A stretch of 64,000 bases of DNA. It comes from Sphingomonas sp. TDK1. Its GTDB lineage: Bacteria; Pseudomonadota; Alphaproteobacteria; Sphingomonadales; Sphingomonadaceae. The notes under the pieces are model-generated. The model was not told the DNA's origin. It was given only the letters and a program-made list of their open reading frames with translations, and did no database searches. Shown here one piece after another: positions 19,308 through 27,786 of the stretch. The stretch's first letter is position 1. Each line of letters opens with the position of its first letter. Where the stretch lies: assembly GCF_001650735.1 (NCBI RefSeq), contig NZ_LXVY01000044.1:124001-188000 (forward strand), read 5' to 3'. Made by a program: the position numbers and the translations under genes.

Positions 19308-20195
19308 ATGATCGTCACCACCGCTCCCCGCGCCAAACAGGTCCTCCGCGAAATCTGGATGCCCTTGGCGCTACTGTTCCTCTGGGACGTAATCGTCACC
19401 ATCATCTACTATGTGCTTCCGTTCCGCGCACCTTCGCTGCCGCTGACGCTATTCGGATCTGTGTTGGCGCTGTTCCTCGGCTTCCGCTCAAACTCCGCCT
19501 ATCAGCGCTGGTGGGAGGGGCGCGGGTTGTGGGGGTTGATGATCAACGCGAGCCGCAACCTGGCGCGGATGGCGCGCAACTATCTGCCCGACGGCGAGGC
19601 GGTGGATCTCAAGCGCACCATCGTGCTGCGCCAGATCGCCTATGTGAACGCCTTGCGCTGCCAGCTGCGCCGCCAGCCGGCAGACCAGGAGGTGCTGCGC
19701 TTCCTCTCCAAGGGCGAGGCCGATTTCGCGCTGGCCCGCACCAACATCGCCAACGGCATCGTCGACGGCACCGGCCGCCGGATCGAGATCGCCCGATCGA
19801 AGGGCTGGATCAATCCGATGCAGCAGAACTCGATGGAAAGCGTGCTGATCGATATCGCCAATGCCCAGGGCGGCATGGAGCGGCTGAAGAACACGCCGCT
19901 GCCGATGCAATTCCGCTTCGTGCCGACCGCCTTCACGCACATCTTCTGCGTGCTGCTGCCGATCGGGCTGGTCGAGACGCTCGGCGTGGCGACGCCGCTG
20001 GGCTCTACCATCGCGGGATTGATGTTCCTCGCGGTGCTGGCGATCGGCGACGACCTGGTCGATCCGTTCGCCAATACCGTCCACGACCTGCCGCTGAACT
20101 CGATGTGTCGCACGATCGAAATCGACCTGCTGCAATCGATCGGCGACCCCGCCCCCGAGCCGGCGAAACCCGACAAGCAAGGGGTGCTGTGGTGA
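19308..20195 (+). CDS. bestrophin-like (UPF0187/YneE) membrane protein
   Basis: Bacterial bestrophins are homopentameric membrane channels. The 295 residues show hydrophobic segments at about 17-35 and 40-60, followed by the family motif GFRSNSAYQRWWEGRGLWG. Two further hydrophobic segments (TAFTHIFCVLLPIGLVETLG, SNTIAGLMF-like LMFLAVLAI) precede DDLVDPFANTVHDLPLNSMC, which is typical. The ATG at 19308 was chosen because the open frame before it overlaps the small upstream gene and lacks hydrophobic character. Confidence 0.85.
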   Translation: MIVTTAPRAKQVLREIWMPLALLFLWDVIVTIIYYVLPFRAPSLPLTLFGSVLALFLGFRSNSAYQRWWEGRGLWGLMINASRNLARMARNYLPDGEAVDLKRTIVLRQIAYVNALRCQLRRQPADQEVLRFLSKGEADFALARTNIANGIVDGTGRRIEIARSKGWINPMQQNSMESVLIDIANAQGGMERLKNTPLPMQFRFVPTAFTHIFCVLLPIGLVETLGVATPLGSTIAGLMFLAVLAIGDDLVDPFANTVHDLPLNSMCRTIEIDLLQSIGDPAPEPAKPDKQGVLW

Positions 20196-20220
20196 GCCGG
20201 AGAGGTGCGCCCAGCACGGT

Positions 20221-20243
20221 ATCCCGTCGAAAGCCGGGATGAC
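20221..20243. repeat. single REP-like palindrome
   Basis: ATCCCG-TCGAAAG-CCGGGAT followed by GAC is a diverged single copy of the palindrome seen in pairs at 1801-1894 and 63521-63613. Confidence 0.55.
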
Positions 20244-20296
20244 GCTTGTTGGGCCGGGTTGCCGCCCCCCCCTTCTACCGCTACAGCGCGCGGCGT

Positions 20297-20466
20297 AACG
20301 GGTGCCCTCCCCCGACGGGAGGGTGAAAAGGGAAGTCGGTCCAAAGTCCGGCGCTGCCCCCGCAACTGTAGCCGGTGAGCCGGCGTGCCAATCTGCCACT
20401 GGAGCCTTCATGGTTCCGGGAAGGCGGCGCGCCAGCGATGACCCGGGAGCCAGGAGACCTGCCCGC
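20297..20466 (+). promoter_or_regulatory. cobalamin riboswitch
   Basis: The region has the ordered conserved blocks of the AdoCbl/B12 aptamer: GGGAAGTCGGT (around 20330), the B12 box GCTGCCCCCGCAACTGTAG (20353-20371), GCCACTGG (20395-20402), GGGAAGG (20418-20424) and GAGCCAGGAGACCTGCC (20447-20463). It precedes a B12-type TonB receptor gene. GC-rich stems after it (GGGGCTGAAATCCCC near 20508, GGGGCCCGTCGGCCCC near 20546) may form the expression platform that hides the btuB start at high B12. Confidence 0.93.
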
Positions 20467-20580
20467 TACGGTCGATTCCTTCACGCGGGCGGGGTGCACC
20501 GGGTGATCGGGGCTGAAATCCCCGCGTGAGCGACACCAAACCATGCGGGGCCCGTCGGCCCCTCATCTCGGGTGTCAGTG

Positions 20581-22431
20581 ATGAACCTTCTCAAGCTTTC
20601 CGTTGCCGCGACCGCTGCGCTTGCACCGCTCGCTGCCCATGCCGACCCCGACGACGACCGCATCGTCGTCGTCGCCAGCGGCGTCGCGCAGCGCGCCGAC
20701 ACTGTCGGGCGTTCGGTGACCATCCTCGATCGCGAGGAGATCGAGCAGCGCCAGACCGTCGCGCTGTCCGACCTGCTGGCCACCACGCCCGGCATCACCG
20801 TGGCCCGTAACGGCGGCCTTGGCACCGCAACGGCGCTGAGCATTCGCGGCGCGCAAAGCGATCAGACGCTGGTGCTGATCGACGGCATTCGTGTCAACGA
20901 CCCTTCCGCCACCGGCGGCGCCTATAATTTCGCCAGCCTGCTCGCGGGTTCGGTCGAGCGGGTCGAGGTGCTGCGCGGGCCTAACTCCGTGATCTGGGGC
21001 AGTCAGGCGATCGGCGGCGTGGTCAACGTCACCACGCTGCAGGGTGCGCAGGGCCTGCATGTCCGCGGCAATGCCGAGGGCGGCTCGTTCGGGACGTTCG
21101 ACGGCAATGCCGCTATCGCCGGCGGCAACGACCGGATCACCGCCGGGCTCACTGCGGGGTATCTTGCCACCGATGGCATCTCGGCCGCGGCGAACGGCAA
21201 GGAAGCGGACGGATACCGGCAGTTCGGCGCGACCGGCAATGTCGAGGTGAAGCTCATTCCCGGCCTCGCGCTCGATCTGCGCGGCTATTTCGCCGACAGC
21301 AAGGTCGATCTCGATGGCTATGCTCCGCCCACCTACACCTTCGGCGACACCAACGAATATGCCAAGACGCAGGAAATCTACGGCTATGCGGGCCTGAAGA
21401 ACGAGGCGCTCGGTGGCAAGCTGCACAGCCGGCTGGGCTTCACTCTCTCCGACATTCACCGCGACGGCTACAATGACGACTCCTCGATCGCGTACCGCTA
21501 CCGCGGGCGCGCCGAGCGCTACACCTACCAGGGCGACGCTACGCTCGCCGAGCAGCTCCGCCTGGTATTCGGCGCCGAGCATGAGCAGAGCCGCATCCGC
21601 TACGACGAGGGCTTCGGCAGCGCGGGGCGCTACTCCGTGGGCATCACCAGCTTCTACGGCCAGGCGATCGTCACGCCCATCGCGCCGCTCACGCTGAACG
21701 CCGGCATTCGCCACGACGATCACGACACATTCGGCGGCCACTGGACGTGGAACGCGGATCTGGCCGTACGCGCCGCCGCGAACACGCTCCTCCATGCGAG
21801 CTATGGCGAAGGCTTCAAGGCGCCGACCCTGTACCAGCTCTACAGCGCCTATGGCTTCCGCGGCCTGCGGCCGGAAACTGCGAAGAGCTATGAGGCGGGT
21901 GCACGGCAGATGCTCGCCGGCGGCAAGGTCGCGCTGGGCGTAACTTGGTTCCACCGCGATGCGGACAACCAGATCGACTACAACTTCGATACCTCGACCT
22001 ATTACAATCTGAACAAGACGCGCGCCGAGGGCATCGAGCTGGAAGGAATGCTGCAGCCGGTGAAGGCGTTCACCGTCCGCGCCAATTTCACGCATGTTCT
22101 CTCCGAGAACCGCAGCGCCGGATATCTCGGCAAAGACCTGCCGCGCCGCCCGCGCGATACGGCCAATGTGACGGCCGACTATCGCTTCCCCTTTGGTCTG
22201 GCGATCGGCGGCACGGTGACCATGGTCGGCGACAGCTTCAACGATGTCGGCAACGCCACCCCGATCGACGGCTATGCGCTGGCCGGCATCCGGGCAGAAA
22301 TGGCGGTGACGAAGCGGCTTTCGGTCTATGGCCGTGTCGATAATATCGGCGATGTGCGCTACCAGCAGATCACCGGCTACGGCACCTATGGCCGCGCCGC
22401 CTATGGCGGCGTGCGGGTGCGCTTCCAGTGA
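20581..22431 (+). CDS. btuB: TonB-dependent vitamin B12 receptor BtuB
   Basis: Outer-membrane receptor that imports cobalamins using TonB energy. The 616 residues have a signal peptide ending near AHA (residue 21), a TonB box-like DRIVVVAS, a plug domain (SDLLATTPGITVARNGG, LSIRGAQSDQTLVLIDGIRV, GPNSVIWGSQAIGGVVNV) and a barrel ending in an aromatic-X-Q terminus (VRVRFQ). I use the ATG at 20581; GTG starts 3 and 1 codons earlier are possible. Riboswitch control and the downstream btuFCD genes fix the substrate as B12. Confidence 0.93.
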   Translation: MNLLKLSVAATAALAPLAAHADPDDDRIVVVASGVAQRADTVGRSVTILDREEIEQRQTVALSDLLATTPGITVARNGGLGTATALSIRGAQSDQTLVLIDGIRVNDPSATGGAYNFASLLAGSVERVEVLRGPNSVIWGSQAIGGVVNVTTLQGAQGLHVRGNAEGGSFGTFDGNAAIAGGNDRITAGLTAGYLATDGISAAANGKEADGYRQFGATGNVEVKLIPGLALDLRGYFADSKVDLDGYAPPTYTFGDTNEYAKTQEIYGYAGLKNEALGGKLHSRLGFTLSDIHRDGYNDDSSIAYRYRGRAERYTYQGDATLAEQLRLVFGAEHEQSRIRYDEGFGSAGRYSVGITSFYGQAIVTPIAPLTLNAGIRHDDHDTFGGHWTWNADLAVRAAANTLLHASYGEGFKAPTLYQLYSAYGFRGLRPETAKSYEAGARQMLAGGKVALGVTWFHRDADNQIDYNFDTSTYYNLNKTRAEGIELEGMLQPVKAFTVRANFTHVLSENRSAGYLGKDLPRRPRDTANVTADYRFPFGLAIGGTVTMVGDSFNDVGNATPIDGYALAGIRAEMAVTKRLSVYGRVDNIGDVRYQQITGYGTYGRAAYGGVRVRFQ

Positions 22432-23255
22432 AGATCGGCGCCGCGCTGCTTGCCTGCCTGTGGGTCGGGGCCTGCGCGGCGCCGCCTACCGCCGGTGGCG
22501 GGGGTATCGTATCGATGAACCCCTGTGCCGACGCGACTTTGCTGGAACTGGTGCCGCCCTCGCGCATCGCCGCGATCAGCCATTATTCCCAAGCGCCCGA
22601 TTCCACCTCGATCCCGCTTGCCGTAGCGCGGCGCTTTCGCGGCAATAACGGTACGGCGGAGGAGGTGATCGGCCTCAAACCCGATCTGGTAATTGCGAGC
22701 AGTTTCACCGCGCCCTCCACGCGCGAAGCGTTCGCCCGTACCGGCCTCAAGGTTCTTTATCTCTCCATTCCGCCGTCGATAGAGGACAGCAAGGCACAGG
22801 TGGCCGAAATCGCCGCGGCGGTAGGCCAGCAGGCCAGGGGAGCCGCGCTCAACGCCCGGATCGACGCCGCCGTCGCCGCTGCCCGCTGGCGTGGACCTAC
22901 GGCCCCCGCCCTGCTCTGGATCGGTGGCAACCTCGTCACGGGTGGAAAGACGCTGCTCGACGACATGATGACCCACGCCGGCTTCTCAAACCAGGCCGCG
23001 CATTATGGTCTAACCCATACAGGGCATCTGCCCATGGAAAGAGTGATCGCCGATCCGCCCCGCGTCATGCTGGCGCCGGAGGGTGTCGGCCACGACGCGG
23101 ACTCGCGGGCGGCGATCCTACGCAAGCGGGCCATCGCCGAAACCGGCCTGCCGGTTTTCCAAGCGCAGTTTCCGCGCCAGCTGGTCAATTGCGGCGGCCC
23201 CGTTATCCCGGCGGCAATGAACCGCCTCGCCGCCATTCGCCGGAGCTTTCCATGA
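22428..23255 (+). CDS. btuF: B12 ABC transporter substrate-binding protein BtuF
   Basis: Periplasmic cobalamin-binding protein. The 275 residues have a signal segment with a possible lipobox (GAC, Cys 16), then the BtuF/FepB-type fold: IVSMNPCADATLLELVPPSR, GLKPDLVIASS and the C-terminal lobe. The ATG overlaps the btuB stop by four bases, so translation is probably coupled and under the same riboswitch. Confidence 0.88.
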   Translation: MKIGAALLACLWVGACAAPPTAGGGGIVSMNPCADATLLELVPPSRIAAISHYSQAPDSTSIPLAVARRFRGNNGTAEEVIGLKPDLVIASSFTAPSTREAFARTGLKVLYLSIPPSIEDSKAQVAEIAAAVGQQARGAALNARIDAAVAAARWRGPTAPALLWIGGNLVTGGKTLLDDMMTHAGFSNQAAHYGLTHTGHLPMERVIADPPRVMLAPEGVGHDADSRAAILRKRAIAETGLPVFQAQFPRQLVNCGGPVIPAAMNRLAAIRRSFP

Positions 23256-24223
23256 ACCGAGCAGCGCTCAATCTCGGCCTGGCGCTGCTTGTCGCTCTGC
23301 TGTTCGCCGGTTCGCTGATGGCCGGTAAATTCTGGGTGGCGCCCGCCGCCTGGTTCAGCAACGATCCGCGCTGGTGGATCATCGCCGAGCTGCGTCTGCC
23401 CCGTGCCATATTGGGCGTCGCGATCGGTGCCGCGCTGGGGCTGTCCGGCGCGGTGCTGCAGGGTTTTCTGCGCAATCCGCTTGCCGATCCGGCCGTGGTC
23501 GGCGTCTCGTCCAGCGCGGCGCTGGGTGCAGTGGCGGCGATTGTCCTGCTGGGCAGCAGCGCTCCGCTGGTGCTGTTCGTCTGCGCAATGGCGGCGGCCT
23601 GCGGCTCGATGTTGCTGCTCGCCGGCCTTGCCTGGCGGGCGGAAAGCGCGGTGGCGTTCATCCTGGCCGGTACGGTGCTGGCCAGCCTTGGGGCGGCGCT
23701 TACCAGTTTCCTCATCTCGATCAGCCCCAATCCCTATGCCACCGCCGAAATCCTGGACTGGATTATGGGCGCTCTCACCGATCGCAGCTTCGCCGAAGTG
23801 CGACTGGCGCTGCCGTTCATTGCGATCGGCTGCGTCCTGCTGCTGTTCACCGGCCGCGCGCTGGACGCGCTGACCCTGGGCGAAGCGGCGGCACGTTCGA
23901 TGGGATTGCGGCTGGAGCGAACCCAGTTGCTGGTGGTGCTGGGCACCGGCCTGGCGGTCGGCGCGAGCGTGGCGGTCACCGGGATCGTCGGGTTCGTCGG
24001 GCTGATCGTGCCGCACCTGCTGCGCCCCCTGACCGGCGCCCGCCCCTCCGCATTGCTGGTGCCGAGCGCGCTCGGGGGTGCGGCGCTGTTGCTCGCAGCC
24101 GACAGCCTGGTGCGGCTCTCCCCAGGTGCGAGCGAGATCCGGCTCGGCGTGGCAATGGCGCTGCTCGGCACCCCCTTCTTCTTCATGCTGCTCCTCAAGC
24201 TCCGGCGGTCGACATGGAACTGA
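23252..24223 (+). CDS. btuC: B12 ABC transporter permease BtuC
   Basis: FecCD-family inner-membrane permease. The 323 residues hold about ten hydrophobic segments, with the family motifs RLPRAILGVAIGAALGLSGA, LQGFLRNPLADPAVVGVS and TGIVGFVGLIVPHLLRPLTG (contacts the ATPase). The start at 23252 overlaps the btuF stop by four bases; the longer open frame upstream lies inside btuF. Confidence 0.93.
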   Translation: MNRAALNLGLALLVALLFAGSLMAGKFWVAPAAWFSNDPRWWIIAELRLPRAILGVAIGAALGLSGAVLQGFLRNPLADPAVVGVSSSAALGAVAAIVLLGSSAPLVLFVCAMAAACGSMLLLAGLAWRAESAVAFILAGTVLASLGAALTSFLISISPNPYATAEILDWIMGALTDRSFAEVRLALPFIAIGCVLLLFTGRALDALTLGEAAARSMGLRLERTQLLVVLGTGLAVGASVAVTGIVGFVGLIVPHLLRPLTGARPSALLVPSALGGAALLLAADSLVRLSPGASEIRLGVAMALLGTPFFFMLLLKLRRSTWN

Positions 24224-24993
24224 GCGTCTCCGATCTCGCAGTCAGCCTCGGAAAGCGGCGGGTGCTGCATGGCCTCGACGTCGTGCTGCGCCCGGGCAAG
24301 GTGGCCGCCATCCTGGGTCCGAACGGATCGGGCAAGTCGTCGCTGGTGCGCACGCTGGCCGGGCTGCTCGATCCCGACGCGGGCCAGGTGAAGCTGGGCG
24401 GCAAGCTGCTCGCCCGGCTGGACCCGCGCGAACGGGCGCGCCGCATCGGCTATCTGCCGCAGGAAGCGACCGTGCACTGGGACCTGCGCGTCGCGGATCT
24501 GGTCGCGCTGGGTCGTTTGCCGCACCGGTCGCCGTTCGCCGGCCTCTCTGCCGAGGATCGCATGGCGATCGACTCGGCGATCGAGGCGACGGCGATCGGT
24601 CCGCTCGCCGACCGGCTGGTCACCCAGCTTTCCGGCGGCGAACGCGCCCGCGTGCTGCTGGCGCGCGTGCTGGCCGGGGAGCCGCAATGGCTGCTCGCCG
24701 ACGAGCCGCTGGCGAGTCTCGATCCCGTCCACCAGCTGGATCTGCTCGATCGCCTGCGCGGGCTGGCGGCGGACGGTATGGGGGTGGTGATCGTTCTGCA
24801 CGATCTGGTGCAGGCCGCGCGCGCCGCCGACGACGTGCTGCTGCTCCGCGACGGCCGCGCCGTCGCATTCGGGCCAAGCGAGGCCGCCCTTGCCCATCAG
24901 CCGCTGCGCGATGCATTCGGCGTGGAGGTCATGGTGATCGGCGATGGCCAGGGCCGGCTTCTTCCGGTCCCGATCGGACGGGTGCAGGACTAG
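24214..24993 (+). CDS. btuD: B12 ABC transporter ATPase BtuD
   Basis: Cytoplasmic ATPase energising BtuC. The 259 residues show Walker A GPNGSGKSS at 35-43, the Q-loop YLPQEA, signature LSGGERARV, Walker B WLLADEP and the H-switch VLHDL. The ATG at 24214 lies 10 bases inside btuC. Its stop overlaps by four bases the stop region of the convergent esterase gene. Confidence 0.93.
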   Translation: MELSVSDLAVSLGKRRVLHGLDVVLRPGKVAAILGPNGSGKSSLVRTLAGLLDPDAGQVKLGGKLLARLDPRERARRIGYLPQEATVHWDLRVADLVALGRLPHRSPFAGLSAEDRMAIDSAIEATAIGPLADRLVTQLSGGERARVLLARVLAGEPQWLLADEPLASLDPVHQLDLLDRLRGLAADGMGVVIVLHDLVQAARAADDVLLLRDGRAVAFGPSEAALAHQPLRDAFGVEVMVIGDGQGRLLPVPIGRVQD

Positions 24994-26558
24994 GGCTTCG
25001 GTCGCACCGCACCCGGCCGCGCGACGGCGTACATCTGCCAGGCGATATCCTTCAACAGTGCCGACCGATCCCCGTCCCGGGCATAGAGATCGAAATGGGT
25101 GCGCCCGGGCACAAAGGTAAAGCTCGCCGGAATCCCCGCCGCGCGCATCGCCGCCTCCAGCCGATGGGCGGGTCCATCGAGATAGAAGGTGTCGGCGGTG
25201 CCCACGATCAGGTGGAGCTTGCCGGACAGGTCCGGCTTCAGCTTCGCGGCGTCCCGCGTGACGATATGCGCGACGTCATACTGCTCGCGCCAATAGGCCA
25301 CCACGGCAGGATCGACCTTCCCCGTCGCCCGATCGAACAGCGGCACCGGCTGCCCGTTCGCTCCCCGCGGACTGAACACCCATTCGAAGGAAGCGATCTG
25401 CCCGCCGGCCAGCCCCAGCACCGCCTCGGCGCGGGCGAACTGCTCGGTGGTTGCGACGACCTTGCCGTCCATGCGCACGATCGGCAGCGGTTTGCCGTCC
25501 GCGCCATGGTAGAAATTGGCGTCGGTGCGGTAGAGGTCGACATTGGTGAAGTCGTGGAAGTCCGCCGGATCGGGCGATGTCGGCCAGCTGCCCCCGAACA
25601 GCTTGGGATAGCGGACCTGCAGCCACAGCGTCGACCAACCGCCCGAGCTGTGGCCGGTCAGGAACCGCCCGCTCGGCTTGGCGTCCATGGCATAGCGTTG
25701 TTCCAGCGCGGGGATTAGGTCTCCCGTCAGGGCCCTGCCCCAGGGCCCGTTATTCGCCGAGTCGGCGAACTCGTTGGTGCCGGTCGGGCCGCTATGGTCG
25801 AGGAATACCCAGATCATCGGTGGCAGGTTGCACTCCGCCATATCGGCGGTGACCATCATCGCGTTGATTCGCGCCGTGGCCAGCGTGCTGCCGAAGCCAC
25901 CATCCGTGTAGATGGTGGGGAAGCGCTTGGTGCCGTCATAGCCGGGGGGCAGCGCCACCCATCCCCTGATATTGGTGGGCGCACCGCGAAACGCCGTGAG
26001 TGACGGGCTTTGGAAGTCGATCGGCTGGACCTTCGCGACGACCGCCGCAAGCCGGGTGCGCATCGCCGGCGGGACATGCTCCAAATCCGGCCCGTCGTCT
26101 TTCGCCGGCCGCAGTTCCTCGTCCAGCGTCAGTACAGGAATCTTCCCAGGCAGGGAGAAGGTGACGGTCTTCGACACCAGGTCGCCCGGTCCGCGGCCGC
26201 TGTAATTATAGTCGTGATCGCGATCCAGGATAACCTGGGCGCGGTAGCGGCCGGCGGGGAGCGTGGATATCGGCGCCGGGAAGACATCGGTCTCGCCATC
26301 GACGCTGGCTATTCGCCCCGGCTGGAGGTCGATCACCTCGCGCGCGGCCAGCGTGGCGCCGCTCGGCTGGAAGGGCGAGAAATCGATCGGCGAGTCCGGG
26401 CTCGGCGAATCGGGGGTCTTCTCCACGAAAACGATCAGCCGGCCGGAAAAATGCGCACCCAACGCCGGCGCGACGGCCACCGGTACCGATATCGGGTCAG
26501 GGCCGGGTGCCGCGGCCCCCAGCAGCAATGCGCCCACAAGTATCGCCGAACGCCGCAT
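24990..26558 (-). CDS. secreted alpha/beta-hydrolase, esterase (EstD/Fes-like) family
   Basis: Predicted exported esterase-like protein of 522 residues; the start at 26558 (MRRSAILVGALLLGAAAPGP) gives a signal peptide. An N-terminal beta-rich domain (about 25-150) precedes the hydrolase domain with the nucleophile elbow TGHSSGG (Ser 304), an HSGPTGTNEF loop and a late PGRTHFDLY that probably carries the catalytic histidine. The substrate is unknown; the enterochelin-esterase-like fold would fit a siderophore or ester substrate. It converges on btuD with a four-base overlap and is not part of the B12 operon. Confidence 0.75.
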   Translation of the reverse strand: MRRSAILVGALLLGAAAPGPDPISVPVAVAPALGAHFSGRLIVFVEKTPDSPSPDSPIDFSPFQPSGATLAAREVIDLQPGRIASVDGETDVFPAPISTLPAGRYRAQVILDRDHDYNYSGRGPGDLVSKTVTFSLPGKIPVLTLDEELRPAKDDGPDLEHVPPAMRTRLAAVVAKVQPIDFQSPSLTAFRGAPTNIRGWVALPPGYDGTKRFPTIYTDGGFGSTLATARINAMMVTADMAECNLPPMIWVFLDHSGPTGTNEFADSANNGPWGRALTGDLIPALEQRYAMDAKPSGRFLTGHSSGGWSTLWLQVRYPKLFGGSWPTSPDPADFHDFTNVDLYRTDANFYHGADGKPLPIVRMDGKVVATTEQFARAEAVLGLAGGQIASFEWVFSPRGANGQPVPLFDRATGKVDPAVVAYWREQYDVAHIVTRDAAKLKPDLSGKLHLIVGTADTFYLDGPAHRLEAAMRAAGIPASFTFVPGRTHFDLYARDGDRSALLKDIAWQMYAVARPGAVRPKP

Positions 26559-26590
26559 GCCTGCCCCTCTTCTCACCACGGGGCCGCCGC

Positions 26591-27385
26591 TCAGCCCCCC
26601 AGCACTTCCACCAGTGTCTGTACCTTCTTTTGCCGCCACTGCGGCAGCGGTGCGACCAGCCAATAGCCGAGCCGCGAGGCCTTGGGTTCGCCGATCACGG
26701 CTACGCGTCCTGCCTCGATATCAGCGCGTGCGAGCAATTCGGGCACGGTCGCCCGGCCAAGACCCTGCGCCGCCGCGTCGATCGCCAGGCCGGCATCGGC
26801 CACCCGGACCAGCGAGCCGGCATCCTCGGCCATGCAGCCGGGCCAGGAAATCCGCACGTCGATGCTGCCGCCGCCGCGCCGCTCCACCGTAACCATGCCG
26901 TCGCTTTCCAGCGCCTCGCCCTCATGCTCGCCGGGGCCCTCGCCCCAGCGGATCGCAAGATCGAGATTGGCCTCGGTAAAATCGAGCGCATCGTCGGCCG
27001 GCACCAGCACGAAACGCAGGTCCGGATCGGCGCGGGCAATGTCCGACAGGCGCGGCATCAGCCACTTCGCGGTAAAGTCCCGCGGCGCCGCGATTGTCAG
27101 CGACTTGGAGGATTGCCCCGCCTGCATCGCGCGCACCGCTTCCTCGAACTGGAGGAAACCGTTGCGCAGTGCCGTAAGACCGCTCTCCGCCTCGGGGGTC
27201 AGTTCCAGCCCTTTGGTGGTGCGGCGGAACAGCACGACCCCCAGCGTATCCTCCAGCGCCCGGATCTGCTGGCCGACCGCAGCGGGGGTCACCGCCAGTT
27301 CGTCTGCTGCGCGGGTGAAGGAAAGATGGCGCGCGGCAGCATCAAGCACCCGCATGCCGTTCAGCGGAAGATGGGTGCGCTTCAC
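26591..27385 (-). CDS. LysR-family transcriptional regulator (GcvA-like)
   Basis: DNA-binding regulator of 264 residues. The N-terminal HTH reads LNGMRVLDAAARHLSFTRAA and DELAVTPAAVGQQIRALED, as in GcvA/AmpR-type proteins. The ligand domain (residues 90-264) is shorter than usual for LysR (around 295). Its start overlaps apaG by four bases, so it is the last gene of metZ-apaG-lysR; its target cannot be told from the sequence. Confidence 0.85.
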   Translation of the reverse strand: MKRTHLPLNGMRVLDAAARHLSFTRAADELAVTPAAVGQQIRALEDTLGVVLFRRTTKGLELTPEAESGLTALRNGFLQFEEAVRAMQAGQSSKSLTIAAPRDFTAKWLMPRLSDIARADPDLRFVLVPADDALDFTEANLDLAIRWGEGPGEHEGEALESDGMVTVERRGGGSIDVRISWPGCMAEDAGSLVRVADAGLAIDAAAQGLGRATVPELLARADIEAGRVAVIGEPKASRLGYWLVAPLPQWRQKKVQTLVEVLGG

Positions 27386-27786
27386 TGCTCGCCCGCCACC
27401 GCAGGCGCGATAAGCGCGAATCGGGGGATCGTCACGTCGAACGCCGAGCCGTCCTCGGCGATCATGTGGTAGCTGCCCTGCATCGCGCCGGTGGGCGTCG
27501 AGAGCGGACAGCCGGAGACATAATCGAAGCTCGCGCCCGGCGCGATCATCGGCTGTTCGCCGACGACCCCCTCCCCTTCCACCGTGTGGCGCAGGCCGCG
27601 CCCATCGGTGATGACCCAGTGACGGGTGAGCAGCTGCACCGCCACCGGCCCCTCATTCTCGATCCGGATATGGTAGGCCCAGAACCAGCGCCCGCGTCGC
27701 GGCTCCGACTGCTCGGGCAGATAGGACACCGACACGCGAACAACGACGTCGCGCGTCGTCGCCTCGTCGGTGAACAGCGCCTTCAC
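27382..27786 (-). CDS. apaG: ApaG protein (Co2+/Mg2+ efflux-associated domain)
   Basis: 134-residue protein of the ApaG family, which has an FN3-like beta-sandwich. Conserved stretches WFWAYHIRIENEG, LLTRHWVITDG, VVGEQPMIAPGASFDYVSGC and GSYHMIAEDG are all present. It overlaps metZ and the LysR gene by four bases each. The molecular role of ApaG is not firmly established. Confidence 0.93.
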   Translation of the reverse strand: MKALFTDEATTRDVVVRVSVSYLPEQSEPRRGRWFWAYHIRIENEGPVAVQLLTRHWVITDGRGLRHTVEGEGVVGEQPMIAPGASFDYVSGCPLSTPTGAMQGSYHMIAEDGSAFDVTIPRFALIAPAVAGEQ

